Below are positions 5,802-7,707 of a stretch of 7,707 nucleotides of DNA, one piece after another (positions within the stretch are counted from its first letter, which is position 1; the number at the start of each line of letters is the position of its first letter). Source of the stretch: an uncultured Hyphomicrobiales bacterium (lineage in GTDB: Bacteria > Pseudomonadota > Alphaproteobacteria > Rhizobiales > Beijerinckiaceae); NCBI GenBank assembly GCA_903903935.1, contig CAIVAX010000104.1, positions 1 through 7,707 of the forward strand. Direction: 5' to 3'. The position numbers and the translations under genes were made by a program. The notes beneath the pieces were generated by a model. That model saw only the letters and a list, made by a program, of their open reading frames with translations. It searched no databases and was not told the origin of the DNA.

Positions 5802-7370
5802 TTATCTCATCATAAGGATAATGGCCAAGAGGGCTGCAATAATCCAGAGGGGGAATTGTATCGAGAACAAGCCCGTATTTTGGCGATTGAAGGATGAAGA
5901 AGCGGCAGCGCTTCGTGCATCTTCATCTGTATTCAAACGAGCTTCCAATTGGATCATAGCTTTTTGACCGCGGTGCACCAGATCCGGCAAATCCATGAAC
6001 ATCAGGCCGAGTGCGGAGATTGTTTGACCCGCTTCCTGCAGTTTCCCGATGGGGCCTAAGTTCTTTTCAATCCAAGAGCGCACAACGGGTTCAGCAGTAG
6101 ACCACATATCCAATTGAGGGTTCAAAGACCGCGCAACGCCTTCAACCACGACCATAGTTTTTTGCAAGAGGATGAGTTCAGTTCGCGTCTTCATATCGAA
6201 CAAAGATGTAATTTCGAACAAGAGAGTCAATAATTTTGCCATGGAGATTTGATCTGCTGTGCGAGAATGAATGGGCTCGCCAATGGCGCGTATGGCTTGG
6301 GCAAAGTCATCAATATTGTGATGAGGCGGAACATAGCCAGCCTCAAAGTGAACCGAGGCAACCAGATGATAATCGCGCGTGATAAAGCCATAAAGAATTT
6401 TAGCCAGAAATTTGCGCTCTTTCATCCCTAGCCTGCCGGTGATGCCATAATCAACGGCAACCAGATTGCCCTCTGTGTCGAGAAACAAATTGCCTTGATG
6501 CATATCCGCATGAAAGAACCCATCGCGCACAGCATGCCGCAGGAAGGATTGGATCACCAGACTACCTAAGGCTGGAAGATCTATTCCTCTGTCATTCAAG
6601 GCTGAGAGATCAGACAAAGGGGTGCCATCAACCCATTCAAGCGTGAGGACTGATTTTGCTGTTCGATCCCAGTCAATTTTGGGCACACGAAAATGGGGAT
6701 CATCCAATGTGTTGTCATAAAATTCAGATGCAGCCGCAGCTTCCAGACGAAAGTCCATTTCCATTTTAACACTGCGGCTGAGGGTTTCGACAACCTCGAT
6801 CAGCCTTAACCGACGCGCTTCAAAAAAATGACGCTCGGCCAATTGCGCGGCAAACAACATATCGGCCAGATCACGATTGAAACGACGCTCGACACCCGGC
6901 CGCAATATTTTGACCGCTACATATTTGCTATCATGTCCGTTGCGGATTTTAGCCTTATGCACTTGCGCAATGGAGGCCGCAGCAATCGGCTCACTAAACT
7001 CTTCAAAAATTTGATCTAGCTTTTGTCCAAAAGCCGTTTCAATCGTGCCGATGGCCTCAGCCTTAGGGAAGGGCGACATGCGGTCTTGGAGAACTTCCAA
7101 TGCGCGAGCCGCTTCCATGCCAATCAGATCAGCCCGGGTAGCAAGAAACTGGCCGAGCTTGACATAGGATGGACCCAGCCTGTCGATCGCAATCGGTAGA
7201 CGCGAGGCCGCGCTGTGGTCGTTTGTGCGGCTGATCAGCCGAGCCAATGCCAAGGGCAAAGTCAGACCTGTAGGAACAAGCGAGGGGTCGATTTGGGAAA
7301 AGACCCCCTCACGCGCCAAGACCCATCCGGCGCGCGCCATGCGAATAAAGTGAAGAGCTGTTCTGATCAC
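5802..7370 (-). CDS. ubiB: UbiB, ABC1/ADCK-family kinase-like protein of ubiquinone biosynthesis
   Basis: UbiB is a membrane-associated atypical kinase/ATPase required for aerobic ubiquinone synthesis; its precise role is thought to be helping lipid intermediates reach the Ubi enzymes. The 522 residues show the family hallmarks in order: REGVF (20-24), the KxGQ motif KLGQ (71-74) followed by RADLIG, the alanine-rich loop AAASIAQVHKA (130-140) in place of a kinase Gly-rich loop, the VAVKILRPG lysine (K154), ExD EMDFRLEA (204-211), HADMHQGNLF (287-296) and the DYG metal-binding motif (307-309). The C-terminus has one hydrophobic segment (about 505-520), a likely membrane anchor. The start is taken as GTG at 7370, because the upstream residues of the RAGWVLAREGVF region agree with family N-termini; ATG at residue 11 is an alternative. 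It begins 11 bases after the ubiE stop, so the two are surely cotranscribed. Confidence 0.96.
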   Translation of the reverse strand: MIRTALHFIRMARAGWVLAREGVFSQIDPSLVPTGLTLPLALARLISRTNDHSAASRLPIAIDRLGPSYVKLGQFLATRADLIGMEAARALEVLQDRMSPFPKAEAIGTIETAFGQKLDQIFEEFSEPIAAASIAQVHKAKIRNGHDSKYVAVKILRPGVERRFNRDLADMLFAAQLAERHFFEARRLRLIEVVETLSRSVKMEMDFRLEAAAASEFYDNTLDDPHFRVPKIDWDRTAKSVLTLEWVDGTPLSDLSALNDRGIDLPALGSLVIQSFLRHAVRDGFFHADMHQGNLFLDTEGNLVAVDYGITGRLGMKERKFLAKILYGFITRDYHLVASVHFEAGYVPPHHNIDDFAQAIRAIGEPIHSRTADQISMAKLLTLLFEITSLFDMKTRTELILLQKTMVVVEGVARSLNPQLDMWSTAEPVVRSWIEKNLGPIGKLQEAGQTISALGLMFMDLPDLVHRGQKAMIQLEARLNTDEDARSAAASSSFNRQNTGLFSIQFPLWIIAALLAIILMMR

Positions 7371-7381
7371 TTGGCTTCGCC

Positions 7382-7707
7382 TCAGAGTTTCCAGCCTGAA
7401 TGAATGGCAACGATTCCACCCGTCAGACTGGTGTAGGAAGCCCTTTTGAAACCCGCCTCTTCAATTCTGGCTTGAAATTGTTCGGCATTCGGAAATTTCT
7501 GGATGGATTCGACCAGATAACGATAGGGCTGGCCGTCACCCGTCACAATGCGGCCAATGGCCGGAATGGCGGTGAAGGAATAGGTCTCGTAAATTTTGTC
7601 CAGCACGGGAACATCGACGCTGGAGAATTCAAGGCACAGAAACCGACCGCCACGTTTGAGAACCCGATAGGCCTCTTTCAGCGCCAGATCCATCCGCGGC
7701 ACATTGC
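7382..7707 (-). CDS. ubiE: UbiE, demethylmenaquinone/2-methoxy-6-polyprenyl-1,4-benzoquinol C-methyltransferase (C-terminal part, cut by window edge)
   Basis: UbiE is a SAM-dependent C-methyltransferase of ubiquinone (and menaquinone) synthesis. The frame is open to the window edge, giving 107 residues. It begins with [20 protein letters not shown], which is the post-motif II region of the family, then [31 protein letters not shown], and the conserved end [17 protein letters not shown] with [12 protein letters not shown]. The SAM-binding glycine-rich motif would be outside the window. The apparent start inside the window is not the true one, since the preceding codon (Asn) continues the family sequence. 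Genes in this class often follow mutM (fpg), which might lie just outside. Confidence 0.95.
   Translation of the reverse strand, partial: NVPRMDLALKEAYRVLKRGGRFLCLEFSSVDVPVLDKIYETYSFTAIPAIGRIVTGDGQPYRYLVESIQKFPNAEQFQARIEEAGFKRASYTSLTGGIVAIHSGWKL

Noticed and set aside
5544..5897. 117-codon plus-strand open frame across the coaBC-ubiB junction
   Set aside because: It is antisense to two conserved genes, lacks a domain or promoter signal, and its composition fits reverse-strand translation of those genes.

Overview
The window reads as chromosomal core sequence of an alphaproteobacterium, most likely a member of the Hyphomicrobiales (Rhizobiales) with unusually balanced base composition. This rests on the block ubiE-ubiB-coaBC-dut next to rpsT-dnaA, which from general knowledge is characteristic of that class, and on protein sequences of alphaproteobacterial style. 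A family assignment would be guesswork. All recognised genes lie on the minus strand, so transcription runs from high to low coordinates.

In transcription order the layout is: the C-terminal end of ubiE (7707-7382, cut by the window edge); ubiB (7370-5802); coaBC (5765-4527); dut (4530-4057, start overlapping the coaBC stop as ATGA); an Rrf2-family regulator (4073-3615, start inside the end of dut); cysK (3533-2571); a TSUP-family membrane permease (2454-1666); rpsT (1535-1269) with its own promoter and a strong intrinsic terminator; a 726-base stretch without a credible gene (1268-543); and the N-terminal third of dnaA (542-1, cut by the window edge).

Functionally there are three blocks. 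The first is ubiquinone biosynthesis (UbiE methyltransferase, UbiB kinase-like protein) together with coenzyme A synthesis (CoaBC) and dUTP clean-up (Dut), packed tightly enough to be one operon. The second is a sulfur block: an Rrf2 regulator lacking the Fe-S cysteines of IscR, cysteine synthase, and a TauE/SafE-like sulfur/organic-anion transporter. CoaB consumes cysteine and CysK makes it, so the two blocks are metabolically connected. The third is rpsT plus dnaA, separated by a regulatory region with paired AACATGTT palindromes, an AT-rich stretch, a cluster of GANTC (CcrM-type) sites and a few weak DnaA-box-like sequences.

I found no mobile element, CRISPR array, tRNA or rRNA, and no convincing evidence of a wholly new system. 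The most interesting material is regulatory: the dnaA upstream region, the tandem repeat and hairpin in the rpsT leader, and the dyad in front of cysK.
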